Shown: one piece after another, positions 53,589 through 60,852 of the stretch
How positions within the stretch are numbered: position 1 is the stretch's first letter
Layout: each line of letters opens with the position of its first letter
Position numbers and translations under genes: made by a program
The notes under the pieces: model-generated
Database searches by the model: none
What the model saw: the letters and a program-made list of their open reading frames with translations, nothing else
Told to the model about the DNA's origin: nothing
From: an uncultured Alteromonadaceae bacterium
Lineage (GTDB): Bacteria; Pseudomonadota; Gammaproteobacteria; Enterobacterales; Alteromonadaceae
Direction of reading: 5' to 3'
NCBI GenBank assembly: GCA_947503265.1
Contig: CANNDC010000002.1
Location: 372,001 to 436,000, forward strand
DNA: 64,000 bases

Positions 53589-55358
53589 ATGAAAAAACAA
53601 TTCCTAACGTTATCCCTTGTTGCTGCACTAAGCGCATGTAACGGTGATAGTGACGACGACCAAGTTTTACCCACTGCTGCCAATATTTCTGGCGATATTT
53701 CTGGCACAGCAACAAAAGCAGCAGACGCAACAGGTACAATAAACGTAAATGATGTTAACACCGGTGAATCATTGGTGTACCCAGCTACGGTTACTGGACA
53801 ATTTGGTACGTTTTCTATCAATGCGGCTGGGGAATGGGTCTATGATCTAGATCAAACCAATGAGCAAGTTGTTGCACTGGTTAGCTCCGACATGCCACCA
53901 TTAATTGACACACCATTTACCATCACTACTGCTGATGGCACCACTCAGGAAGTAGCTATAACTGTTTCAGGAATAGATGTACCCGCGACATTTGGCGGTG
54001 CATTACTTTTTTCAGTATTTTTTGACGATGGCAATGCAGATGCTACTGTTACCGTAAGAGATGATAACCCTGCGGAAGCTGGGTTTGCGCCAAACCAAAC
54101 ACCAACCGCCATGTATGGTGCCGTCACATTTGATTCTGATTCTGGTCAATGGACTTATCAATTAGATCACAGCAAAGACGAAGTCGCAGCATTAAACTAT
54201 GTTGAAGATACTGATACACCACCAACATTAGACGATACCTTTATTATCAGCTCTATCGACGGTACAGAACAAACGGTAACCATTACCATAAAAGGCTCAC
54301 AATTAGTCGATGCCGATATTGACGGTATTCCTGGTGGCGTTGATGTAGAGCCTGAAGAAGGTCAGGAGCCCGTTTATAACCCCGATGTATTTGTTAATAT
54401 AAATGCAGCGGAAGCTGATGGAGCACTGACAATCACTGACCCGAATTTTGGACAAGAAAAATTTGAAGTGATGTCAGATATTACGACCACATATGGTACA
54501 TTTTCATTAGATGAATCAGGAGCATGGACTTACACCTTAAATGGAGAATTAGACGCGATAAAAGCTCACAAAGGCGATGGTGTAACCTTACCAGATCCAC
54601 TTGTTGACGAAATTGTTGTAAGCGCTGTTGATGGCACAACTGCCGTTTTACCGATTACCATTAACCCATTGGTAGGTGGTAACTTAGCCGCTCAATTGGG
54701 TGGTTCAGATGGCAAAGATGCTAAATGGTCTATCGATATTCGAGATAAGACTGATATCCAGGGTAAAGCTTCGTTCATCGCATTATTCCCTGATGGTTCA
54801 ACTAGAGATGCAAAACTGGTATTCAGTGGCCGTACATGGAAAGGTCGAGAATTACACAGGGTTTATTTAGCTCTTACTGTTAGGCAGACTGGTGAGCTTC
54901 GTCTGAATAATGAAACTGGAAATGGTAGATTTCATACTCTCGACAATACTGTTGAAAAAGGAAAACCGTTTTTAGTAGAGTTTACTTGGGATAGCTCTGC
55001 AGGCGTACCTGCTCAAGTTTCGCTGGCTATCGACGGTACACTAATAACTTCTGATGCCATGACGTTTAATGCTGACGGCAGCTTTACCTCAATGACTGTA
55101 GGCGCTGGACTACAGAACCAAGGGCCTGGTTTCTTTGATGTCCAAACTAAAGGCGGTTCGCCGATTGTTATAGATGACTTCACACTCTACTCAGATGTTG
55201 CAGGTACGACAGAAGTATTTAGCGAGACCTTTGAAAGTGCAGATGATAACGACATCCTTGAGGGTAAAGTCTTTGTTCATGAGGCTCTATATAGAGCTGG
55301 CTCAAATGGTTCGACAAATAACTCAGTCTCAACTTCTGTGCCATTAACAAAACCTTAG
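53589..55358 (+). CDS. VCBS-repeat lipoprotein, paralogue
   Basis: A 589-residue lipoprotein (lipobox LSAC, C17, followed by acidic residues that favour surface exposure). It contains three VCBS-like repeats (FGTFSINAAGEWVYDLDQ, YGAVTFDSDSGQWTYQLDH, YGTFSLDESGAWTYTLNG) and a C-terminal concanavalin-like domain ending DDFTLYSDVAGTTEVFSETFE. It has the same architecture as the preceding protein with one more repeat. The start at 53589 follows AAGGA; a longer in-frame start precedes the signal sequence and is rejected. A strong terminator follows. Confidence 0.78.
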   Translation: MKKQFLTLSLVAALSACNGDSDDDQVLPTAANISGDISGTATKAADATGTINVNDVNTGESLVYPATVTGQFGTFSINAAGEWVYDLDQTNEQVVALVSSDMPPLIDTPFTITTADGTTQEVAITVSGIDVPATFGGALLFSVFFDDGNADATVTVRDDNPAEAGFAPNQTPTAMYGAVTFDSDSGQWTYQLDHSKDEVAALNYVEDTDTPPTLDDTFIISSIDGTEQTVTITIKGSQLVDADIDGIPGGVDVEPEEGQEPVYNPDVFVNINAAEADGALTITDPNFGQEKFEVMSDITTTYGTFSLDESGAWTYTLNGELDAIKAHKGDGVTLPDPLVDEIVVSAVDGTTAVLPITINPLVGGNLAAQLGGSDGKDAKWSIDIRDKTDIQGKASFIALFPDGSTRDAKLVFSGRTWKGRELHRVYLALTVRQTGELRLNNETGNGRFHTLDNTVEKGKPFLVEFTWDSSAGVPAQVSLAIDGTLITSDAMTFNADGSFTSMTVGAGLQNQGPGFFDVQTKGGSPIVIDDFTLYSDVAGTTEVFSETFESADDNDILEGKVFVHEALYRAGSNGSTNNSVSTSVPLTKP

Positions 55359-55400
55359 GTAGCATTTCCAATACGCTAAGATATAGCGTGCGAGTCATAA

Positions 55401-55436
55401 AAATGCCAGGCAGTTACGCTGCCTGGCATTTTTTTA
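55401..55436 (+). terminator. Strong rho-independent terminator
   Basis: AAATGCCAGGCAG (55401-55413) pairs perfectly with CTGCCTGGCATTT (55419-55431) across a 5-nt loop and continues into a T-run. It ends the receptor-lipoprotein operon. Confidence 0.92.
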
Positions 55437-55829
55437 TACCTATGCACCAACGACTATTTATTAAGTTAAACAATTAACCTAGTCTGCAAAAGATCGAAGC
55501 CCACAGCAGCACAGAGAGCTCATTGTCAGATTTTAGGGCTTGAATTAGTAACTACACGGCGTTCATCCGGATTAATACTGTCAGTTACCGCATAGAAAGG
55601 TGCGATATGAATTGAAATCATTTCGGTAGCAAGTAAGAGTGACATCAAAATTTAGAATTGCACGTTGTTTGCAAAAAACTGGCTCTTCCTTACAAAGAAT
55701 TCGCTATATACTTGCAACTAAATCGACACAGGTTAGTCTTTTGGCTTCAGTGTTGATAATAAAGTTGTTACCAGATCTACAAAATAGGCAAAAACTCAGG
55801 TTCGATCTTTTCTGAACAGAGCGATAATT
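55437..55829. other. Intergenic region upstream of manA
   Basis: 393 bp with no supported gene. It should contain the manA promoter. A minus-strand frame around 55556-55640 reads like an ordinary peptide (IAPFYAVTDSINPDERRVV) but has no start, ribosome site or recognisable homologue. It may be a gene relic. Confidence 0.4.
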
Positions 55830-56909
55830 ATGAATAAGATTGTTAAATTCTCGGCGAATCGCGTTTGGCGAACTTATCAGGGTGGCAAGCAGCTTGACCT
55901 TATCGAAGGTAAGCAAAATCCAAAAGATTCAAACTTTCCTGAAGACTGGATTGGCTCAACAATTGAAGCTCACAATGTAGGGCGAGAACATATATCAGAA
56001 GGGCTGGCTATGGTAACTAATGATATCGGCCAGACTTTGCCGTTTCGTGACTTACTGACTAAAGAGCAATTGTATTATCTCGGCACCGATGGCAATTCTG
56101 TACGTTCGATGGATGACATTCCCTTGGTGAAGTACCTAGATAGTGCTACACGTTTGCACTTCCAAGCTCATCCAACCCGCGCTTTTGCTCAAGAACGATT
56201 AGATTCACCCCGCGGAAAGACTGAAGCCTATGTAATCCTAGAAATCCGCGCTGATGTGAGCGATCCCTATATCTACGCTGGATTTCAAAGATCTCCTAGC
56301 CGAGAACAACTTAAGGAATGGATTGAAAGACAGGATATTGCATCCATAGAAAAGTGCTTCGACCGTATTCCGGTAAAACCTGGAGATGTATTTTTGCTTC
56401 CGGGCGGCCGTCCACACGCTTTAGGCGAAGGCATTCTAATGCTAGAGATCATGGAACCCTCGGATCTTGCAGTGAGGTTTGAATTTGAACGTTGTGGTTA
56501 TGTAATTCCTGAACCAGCGAGGTTTATGAATAGGGGAATTGAGACTGCGCTCGATGTATTCAATTTTGAACCTGTTCCTGCTGAAAAAATAGACGAGGAA
56601 TTTCGTTGTACCCCCAAAATCCTTGCCAACGATAATTTAGGTAACTGTTTAGAAGAGCTCATTGGGCCAGACAAAACATCTTGTTTTAACGTAAAGCGAG
56701 CGACGGTCAATGGCAGTTATAAGCGAACAGAAGATGCATTTTTCTATGGTGTTGTAATTGAAGGTTGTGGCTCGTTCCACACAGGAAACGAAATAACTCA
56801 ATTAAAAAAGTGGGACCGCTTTTTCTGCCCCGCAAGTATCAATGAATTCCAATACCAATCGGATTCACCAATGACGGTGTTGGAATGTTACCCAGGGAGT
56901 GAATTGTGA
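55830..56909 (+). CDS. manA: Class I mannose-6-phosphate isomerase
   Basis: A 359-residue cupin-type phosphomannose isomerase interconverting mannose-6-P and fructose-6-P. Metal-site motifs are LHFQAHPTRAFAQ (Gln-x-His), GKTEAYVIL (Glu) and LPGGRPHALGEG (His). The substrate-binding segment LEIMEPSDLAVRFEF is present. It is shorter than E. coli ManA, as in the compact subgroup. It lies between the second glycan locus and the RpiB-type gene, so it may feed that pathway. The stop overlaps a GTG-initiated small ORF. Confidence 0.9.
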   Translation: MNKIVKFSANRVWRTYQGGKQLDLIEGKQNPKDSNFPEDWIGSTIEAHNVGREHISEGLAMVTNDIGQTLPFRDLLTKEQLYYLGTDGNSVRSMDDIPLVKYLDSATRLHFQAHPTRAFAQERLDSPRGKTEAYVILEIRADVSDPYIYAGFQRSPSREQLKEWIERQDIASIEKCFDRIPVKPGDVFLLPGGRPHALGEGILMLEIMEPSDLAVRFEFERCGYVIPEPARFMNRGIETALDVFNFEPVPAEKIDEEFRCTPKILANDNLGNCLEELIGPDKTSCFNVKRATVNGSYKRTEDAFFYGVVIEGCGSFHTGNEITQLKKWDRFFCPASINEFQYQSDSPMTVLECYPGSEL

Positions 56910-57151
56910 AACAGGCGATTAGGCTCACATCATGCCGTTGGCATTTCTCACATTCGGTAATATCAATATTGAATATACGTTCTTCCGAGCTGGTCATCGG
57001 GTTTCGACAATCTTTATTACCTAATCCGGTTCGAGATAAAAGGCAATTTAGCCCCTATTCTGGTAAAGCCAACTTTGTTGTTCCTTCCGATTCTCAAGTC
57101 GAAATACCAGTAGGATGTTCGTTACTAATGATGATCCGTAGTTACGATTAG
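56906..57151 (+). CDS. Small ORF overlapping manA stop, possibly a gene remnant
   Basis: An 81-codon frame starting with GTG in a GTGA overlap with manA. The peptide (KQAIRLTSCRWHFSHSV...) has no domain I recognise. The overlap could mean coupling, or the frame may be a truncated former gene, which the surrounding decay supports. Confidence 0.25.
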   Translation: MKQAIRLTSCRWHFSHSVISILNIRSSELVIGFRQSLLPNPVRDKRQFSPYSGKANFVVPSDSQVEIPVGCSLLMMIRSYD

Positions 57152-57220
57152 TTCAACACCACTGTATATACTGATAATGACAGATATAGAGGCGTATTCG
57201 GAACCAGTGAAGGGATATTG

Positions 57221-57385
57221 ATGAACAGTTGTGATATCGACGCTTACAGGCTGAAAGCGAGTGAGAAAATCGATATTTCCATTGTAGAAGCTATCACAAT
57301 GAAAAACACTAGATCAGTTAAGCGATATCAAGTGATGGCTTACAAGTCAGTCGTTTTTAGAATCAAAAAAGCTAGCCCAAAATAG
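57221..57385 (+). CDS. Small ORF, 54 aa, unknown
   Basis: An ATG frame (MNSCDIDAYRLKASEKIDIS...) preceded by GAAGGGA at good spacing and ending inside the hairpin at 57368-57394. The composition is protein-like but nothing is recognised. It might be the N-terminal stub of a lost gene. Confidence 0.25.
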   Translation: MNSCDIDAYRLKASEKIDISIVEAITMKNTRSVKRYQVMAYKSVVFRIKKASPK

Positions 57386-57394
57386 GCTAGCTTT
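57368..57394 (-). terminator. Terminator of the RpiB-type gene
   Basis: AAAGCTAGCC (57368-57377) pairs perfectly with GGCTAGCTTT (57385-57394). On the minus strand a run of six T follows. It lies 23 bp beyond the gene's stop. Confidence 0.85.
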
Positions 57395-57417
57395 ATCAAT
57401 TCTGTCAGTATACTGAA

Positions 57418-58059
57418 TTAGCCCAACAGAGACTTTATATATGAAGCGACATCAGCATTTTGACAATTGTCGAAAAACGCTTTCTGGAATCGAGCGCCAC
57501 CAGCAGCTGTTCTAACTAAGTCTTGATCCAGAGCTTTTAACGAGTCTACTAAACTGCCTTTTGCAACTGCCGCTTTAACTTCATTTAAAATACCCGCATT
57601 TTTTTGTTGCGGCTCGGCACGGTCAAGGGGATAGCCGTTGCCACGATCGCCTGTCGTAAACGCTTTTTCGAAAATGTAACGAATATTAAGTTCAGCGCCC
57701 CAACCGAAGCCTTTAGCAAATGCTAAAGAAATTGCGTTTCCGTTGTTTACTTGGTTGAATAAAAAGGCATCAGTAGGCTCTAAACAGTAACCACATAGAA
57801 CATCTGCGTGTGCGTTTAAAGACATCATCGCACCTTGGCCTGTTCCGCAACCTGCAACCACGAAATCAACCGCTTTCGTACCTAACAATAAGCTCGCTTG
57901 AATACCCAAGTGGATGTAGGTTAAATGATGATCATTTTCATCACTCATACCAACGTTAAATACTTCATGACCAAGTGGTTTAACAACGGCTTCTAATTCA
58001 TTCAAAACAATTGAATTTTTACCTGCTTGGCTATTTTCCATCAATAATGCTATTTTCAT
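57418..58059 (-). CDS. RpiB/LacA/LacB-family sugar-phosphate isomerase
   Basis: A 213-residue isomerase. MKIALLMENSQAGKN resembles the RpiB opening, the active-site Cys lies in VVAGCGTGQGAMM, and DVLCGYCLEPTDAFLFNQVNNGNAISLAFAKG, broken here by family pattern, corresponds to the substrate-binding stretch. It is longer than RpiB (about 150 aa) with a C-terminal extension. Long relatives occur in uronate-degradation clusters of marine bacteria. This agrees with the broken kdgF immediately upstream in the same orientation. Confidence 0.82.
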   Translation of the reverse strand: MKIALLMENSQAGKNSIVLNELEAVVKPLGHEVFNVGMSDENDHHLTYIHLGIQASLLLGTKAVDFVVAGCGTGQGAMMSLNAHADVLCGYCLEPTDAFLFNQVNNGNAISLAFAKGFGWGAELNIRYIFEKAFTTGDRGNGYPLDRAEPQQKNAGILNEVKAAVAKGSLVDSLKALDQDLVRTAAGGARFQKAFFDNCQNADVASYIKSLLG

Positions 58060-58097
58060 TTTTCTACTCTTTCAGTTTTACTGATCAATTTAATTTT

Positions 58098-58251
58098 CTA
58101 GTACACAAAGTCTTTACGCATTGGGGTATCGTTATTAATAAGTACGCCAGCCTCTATTCTTGCACAGCCGTGTTCAATTTTGGGCTAGTACTTTTCGTGA
58201 AACACCCGCACCCAAATCTTCTAATTTTACATCATCGCTATACACAAACAT
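58098..58251 (-). pseudogene. kdgF: kdgF relic: N- and C-terminal ends with the cupin core deleted
   Basis: The minus-strand frame from ATG 58251 reads MFVYSDDVKLEDLGAGVSRK then VLAQN and stops at 58174. This is the N-terminus of KdgF, the cupin that linearises unsaturated uronates. Two bases on, in another frame, 58172-58098 encodes HGCARIEAGVLINNDTPMRK then DFVY and a stop, which matches the KdgF C-terminus. The central 55-60 residues with the metal-binding histidines are missing. An internal deletion with frameshift is the simplest explanation. It lies 38 bp upstream of the RpiB-type gene. Confidence 0.75.
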
Positions 58252-58408
58252 TTTCATCTGATATTCGCTACGAATTAGAATGTAGTAACTGATGAAATAA
58301 ACAGTGAATGATTCTACTTTGAATACAGGTGATTGCAAATGATTTGTTTGACGTAAAATGACGAATAGTGGGCAGTCGATTTTTGAAGAGTGATGGCTAT
58401 TTTTGGTC
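58252..58408. other. Spacer between kdgF relic and metallo-beta-lactamase gene
   Basis: 157 bp holding the 3' flank of the lactamase gene and presumably the promoter of the relic/RpiB unit. No gene or clear hairpin was seen. Confidence 0.4.
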
Positions 58409-59146
58409 TTACTTAGTTGACTTATTGGAGGTCTTTGTAGACAAGGCTAATTTTTGTGTATGAGTTAACAAACTAATATCTCCAACTTCGCCATGACCGG
58501 GAACAACTAACTTAATATCAGGATAGCGATTAATGACATTCTGAATCGAATTCGACCATTCATTAATAACTGCGTCACCAGTGTAGCCTAAATCTTTATG
58601 GTGTAAACTTTTAATAAAACAGCCGCCGAATAGTATCTTTTCTTTAGGCAGCCAAACAACGATATTATCCTCTGTATGACCTGCTCCGGGGTAAAACACA
58701 CTTACTAACCCTTCAACTAATTCAAATGTGTTACTTGATATTTCGTCACTGGACGTTTCTTTTTGGTTTGATTTAAGAAGTTTGTTGGTTAGTGATGATG
58801 CATAAGTTTTTATTTTTAAATCATTTAAAAGTGACAAATCACCACTAGCATCTTCGTGAAAATGAGTAACGACTGTATTTTTTAAAGTTAACCCTTTAGT
58901 TTCAATCCACTTAATCAATTCTCTAGTGCCTTGGGTTGTCCAAGGAGTGTCAATCATATGAGCTTCAGTTCCATTAACAACAACTAGACCTGACGCTTCT
59001 ATTAATCCCCACGGCTCAACCCTTTTGAAAGAAATATGCTGATAAACGTTATCACTTAACTTTTGTATTTTAAGCGCTTTAGTACCTTCATCGTTTGCAA
59101 ATACAAAAAAAGGAATAAAGAGAACGATTAGGTTAATAGATTTCAT
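58409..59146 (-). CDS. Subclass B1 metallo-beta-lactamase-like enzyme
   Basis: A 245-residue secreted enzyme (signal peptide MKSINLIVLFIPFFVFA). All six B1 zinc ligands are in place: H95-x-H97-x-D99 in THFHEDASGD, H157 in GAGHTEDN, C176 in FGGCFIKS and H218 in VPGHGE. The substrate-binding Lys (K179) is present. The region from ILFGGCFIKS to VVPGHGEVGDISLL is strikingly IMP-like. Length equals IMP-type enzymes. The usual HxHxDxxGG is HxHxDxxGD here. The ATG at 59146 is chosen for the signal peptide; 85 longer in-frame codons lie over the promoter and the toxin-antitoxin end. Confidence 0.9.
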   Translation of the reverse strand: MKSINLIVLFIPFFVFANDEGTKALKIQKLSDNVYQHISFKRVEPWGLIEASGLVVVNGTEAHMIDTPWTTQGTRELIKWIETKGLTLKNTVVTHFHEDASGDLSLLNDLKIKTYASSLTNKLLKSNQKETSSDEISSNTFELVEGLVSVFYPGAGHTEDNIVVWLPKEKILFGGCFIKSLHHKDLGYTGDAVINEWSNSIQNVINRYPDIKLVVPGHGEVGDISLLTHTQKLALSTKTSNKSTK

Positions 59147-59267
59147 GATGACTCTCATGGTTAGGAGGCCTATAACACCTCGAATAAACGACGAAAACTT
59201 GCTGGCTATAATAAGTGTGGATTGAGCCACGAGAATGGGGCCAGTTGATTTATTATAAGCCGCGCGT

Positions 59268-59561
59268 TCAATGTAAATCTGCGAAGACTTCTGGGTGTTG
59301 CTCAGCAATTCGCAGTAACGCAATTGCTGGGCCCTGCGGCGATCTCCGGCCTTGCTCCCAATCTTGGAGTGTTCTAGTGCTGACACCCAACAATCCAGCA
59401 AAAGCAGACTGTGACATTTTTAATTTCGAGCGAATTACCTTTGGCGCTGAAGGCTCACTCAATTCTGTTGTTTTAAGTTGAATCTTACCTTTTTTAAATG
59501 CTTTTATTTCATTTATACCAGCTAATATTTCTGCACCAATATCTCGACTACTCATTATCAA
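59268..59561 (-). CDS. HigA/NadS-type antitoxin
   Basis: A 97-residue helix-turn-helix antitoxin. The N-terminal DIGAEILAGINEIKAFKKGK is followed by SKLKMSQSAFAGLLGVSTRT and LQDWEQGRRSPQGPA, the classic HigA/NadS HTH. It neutralises the RelE-like toxin encoded just upstream and should repress the shared promoter. It overlaps the toxin gene by 14 bp, the toxin-first order of HigBA systems. Confidence 0.9.
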   Translation of the reverse strand: MIMSSRDIGAEILAGINEIKAFKKGKIQLKTTELSEPSAPKVIRSKLKMSQSAFAGLLGVSTRTLQDWEQGRRSPQGPAIALLRIAEQHPEVFADLH

Positions 59562-59859
59562 TCGCCTCTGCTAATTGTTTTAAAATATGGCCTTGGATAG
59601 TTGCTCTTTCAGATTTGCTATACATAGTTAGCATCCAAATTTCATGTTCAGATTTTTTCCAGTAATAAATTGCTCGAACGCCCCCACTTTTGCCTTTCCC
59701 AGCAGATGCCCAGCGTATTTTCCTAACTCCCCCGGATCCTTTAACAATATCACCAGCGTCTGGTTTTTGAAGGAGGTAAGACTGCAATCCACGATAATCA
59801 TCATCAGATAAATAATCTGACAATATTTCTGTGAATTTGGAAGTTTCTATAAAAACCAT
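59548..59859 (-). CDS. RelE/ParE-superfamily (HigB-like) toxin
   Basis: A 103-residue toxin of the RelE/HigB group. It has DDDYRGLQSYLLQKPDAGDIVKGSGGVRKIRW, broken by family pattern, then GKSGGVRAIYYW and IWMLTMYSKSERATI. Relatives cleave mRNA on the ribosome. The start MVFIETSKF at 59859 is preferred, because a longer ATG at 59877 lies upstream of the -10 box and could not be on the transcript. The mRNA therefore appears to begin at or next to the AUG. Confidence 0.88.
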   Translation of the reverse strand: MVFIETSKFTEILSDYLSDDDYRGLQSYLLQKPDAGDIVKGSGGVRKIRWASAGKGKSGGVRAIYYWKKSEHEIWMLTMYSKSERATIQGHILKQLAEAIDNE

Positions 59860-59865
59860 AAAATA

Positions 59866-59893
59866 ATTATACGGCAATGCCGTATTTAGTCAA
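59866..59893 (-). promoter_or_regulatory. Toxin-antitoxin promoter with 17-bp palindromic operator
   Basis: Minus strand: -35 TTGACT (59893-59888), 16-bp spacer, -10 TATAAT (59871-59866). The perfect inverted repeat ATACGGCA-A-TGCCGTAT (59869-59885 on the + strand) fills the spacer and overlaps the -10. The -10 ends 6 nt before the toxin ATG. Confidence 0.85.
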
Positions 59894-60197
59894 CATCCTG
59901 AGTAAGTGACTTGTGCCCCTATTGACTGGTACGGACTTGCTGAGTGTCATCTAATTCTTCACGTGGAAGGTTTGATTGAAAACCATCCTCAGTTTTGACT
60001 ACCTTAATTTTCTAGTCTTTTGTTTTGCATCTCCTTCATCGAATCTGTCTGAACTGAATTAAGAACAACGTATTGCGCTCACCTTGCGCTAAATACGAGT
60101 GTATCATTCGGCGAGAAATGGGTGTTATCGGCTTATGTGGACTAAGATTCAAGCCTTACTGTTGATAAACAGCTTTTTAAATGGAGTGAGCTCCACC
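59894..60197. other. Intergenic region without gene
   Basis: About 300 bp between the toxin promoter and the GntR gene's 3' end. No coding region, RNA gene or convincing terminator was seen. Confidence 0.5.
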
Positions 60198-60839
60198 TCA
60201 ATTTGAGTTTTGTAGGTATTGCGTGAGCTGTTCACCTGCTTGCGAAATATGAACACGGAGAATTTGCTTTGCAAGGGCAGTATCTCGTTCTCGTAATGCC
60301 TGCAACATGGCATAGTGTTCTTCTTGACTTGTGCTCTTGTAGTCTAAATCTTTCGTGTGAAAACCAATATAGCGTCCACATTGTTGATGCAAAGACGACA
60401 CAGTTTCAAACAAGGTTTGTCTTTCCGCTACTGCATACAAACAAGCGTGAAATTGCCAATTTAACTCGCCGTGTTCTTGAATGGAAAGATTTGGGTTTTC
60501 ATCTATCGCGACTAAAAAATCAGCGGCTTTGCCTAGATCCTGTTGGGAAATTTTACCGCTAGCATACTCGATTAGCAGGGGTTCAAGATACATACGCATC
60601 ATGTACAAATCTTCCGCTTCTGTGGCATTTAATGCCGGAACCATTACGCCGCGTTTCCCGGATACTTTTAGCCAGCCTTCATTTTTTAATCGCTGCAGCA
60701 CGTCGCGAATTGGGATGCGACTGACCTGATATCGTTCGGACAATGCTTGTTGCTTAAGCGGTTCACCTATAGGTAGTTTGTTATCACGGATGTCGAGTTT
60801 TATTTGCATATAAAGTTGTTGAGCGGGTTGTTTGGTCAT
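60198..60839 (-). CDS. GntR-family (FadR-subfamily, FCD domain) regulator
   Basis: A 213-residue regulator. The N-terminal winged helix contains QQALSERYQVSRIPIRDVLQRL and LKVSGKRGVMVPAL, and a C-terminal all-helical FCD sensor has metal-site histidines (NWQFHACLY; RVHISQAGEQ). It lies 13 bp downstream of a BenE-type transporter gene. Two GTATAC palindromes upstream of that transporter fit FCD-type GntR operators, so it probably controls its own operon in response to a carboxylic acid. Confidence 0.92.
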   Translation of the reverse strand: MTKQPAQQLYMQIKLDIRDNKLPIGEPLKQQALSERYQVSRIPIRDVLQRLKNEGWLKVSGKRGVMVPALNATEAEDLYMMRMYLEPLLIEYASGKISQQDLGKAADFLVAIDENPNLSIQEHGELNWQFHACLYAVAERQTLFETVSSLHQQCGRYIGFHTKDLDYKSTSQEEHYAMLQALRERDTALAKQILRVHISQAGEQLTQYLQNSN

Positions 60840-60852
60840 TTTGATTAAGCTC

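Noticed and set aside
55556..55640. Protein-like minus-strand segment IAPFYAVTDSINPDERRVV
   Set aside because: Short, without a supported start, and I cannot match it to a family. Kept only as a note in the intergenic entry.
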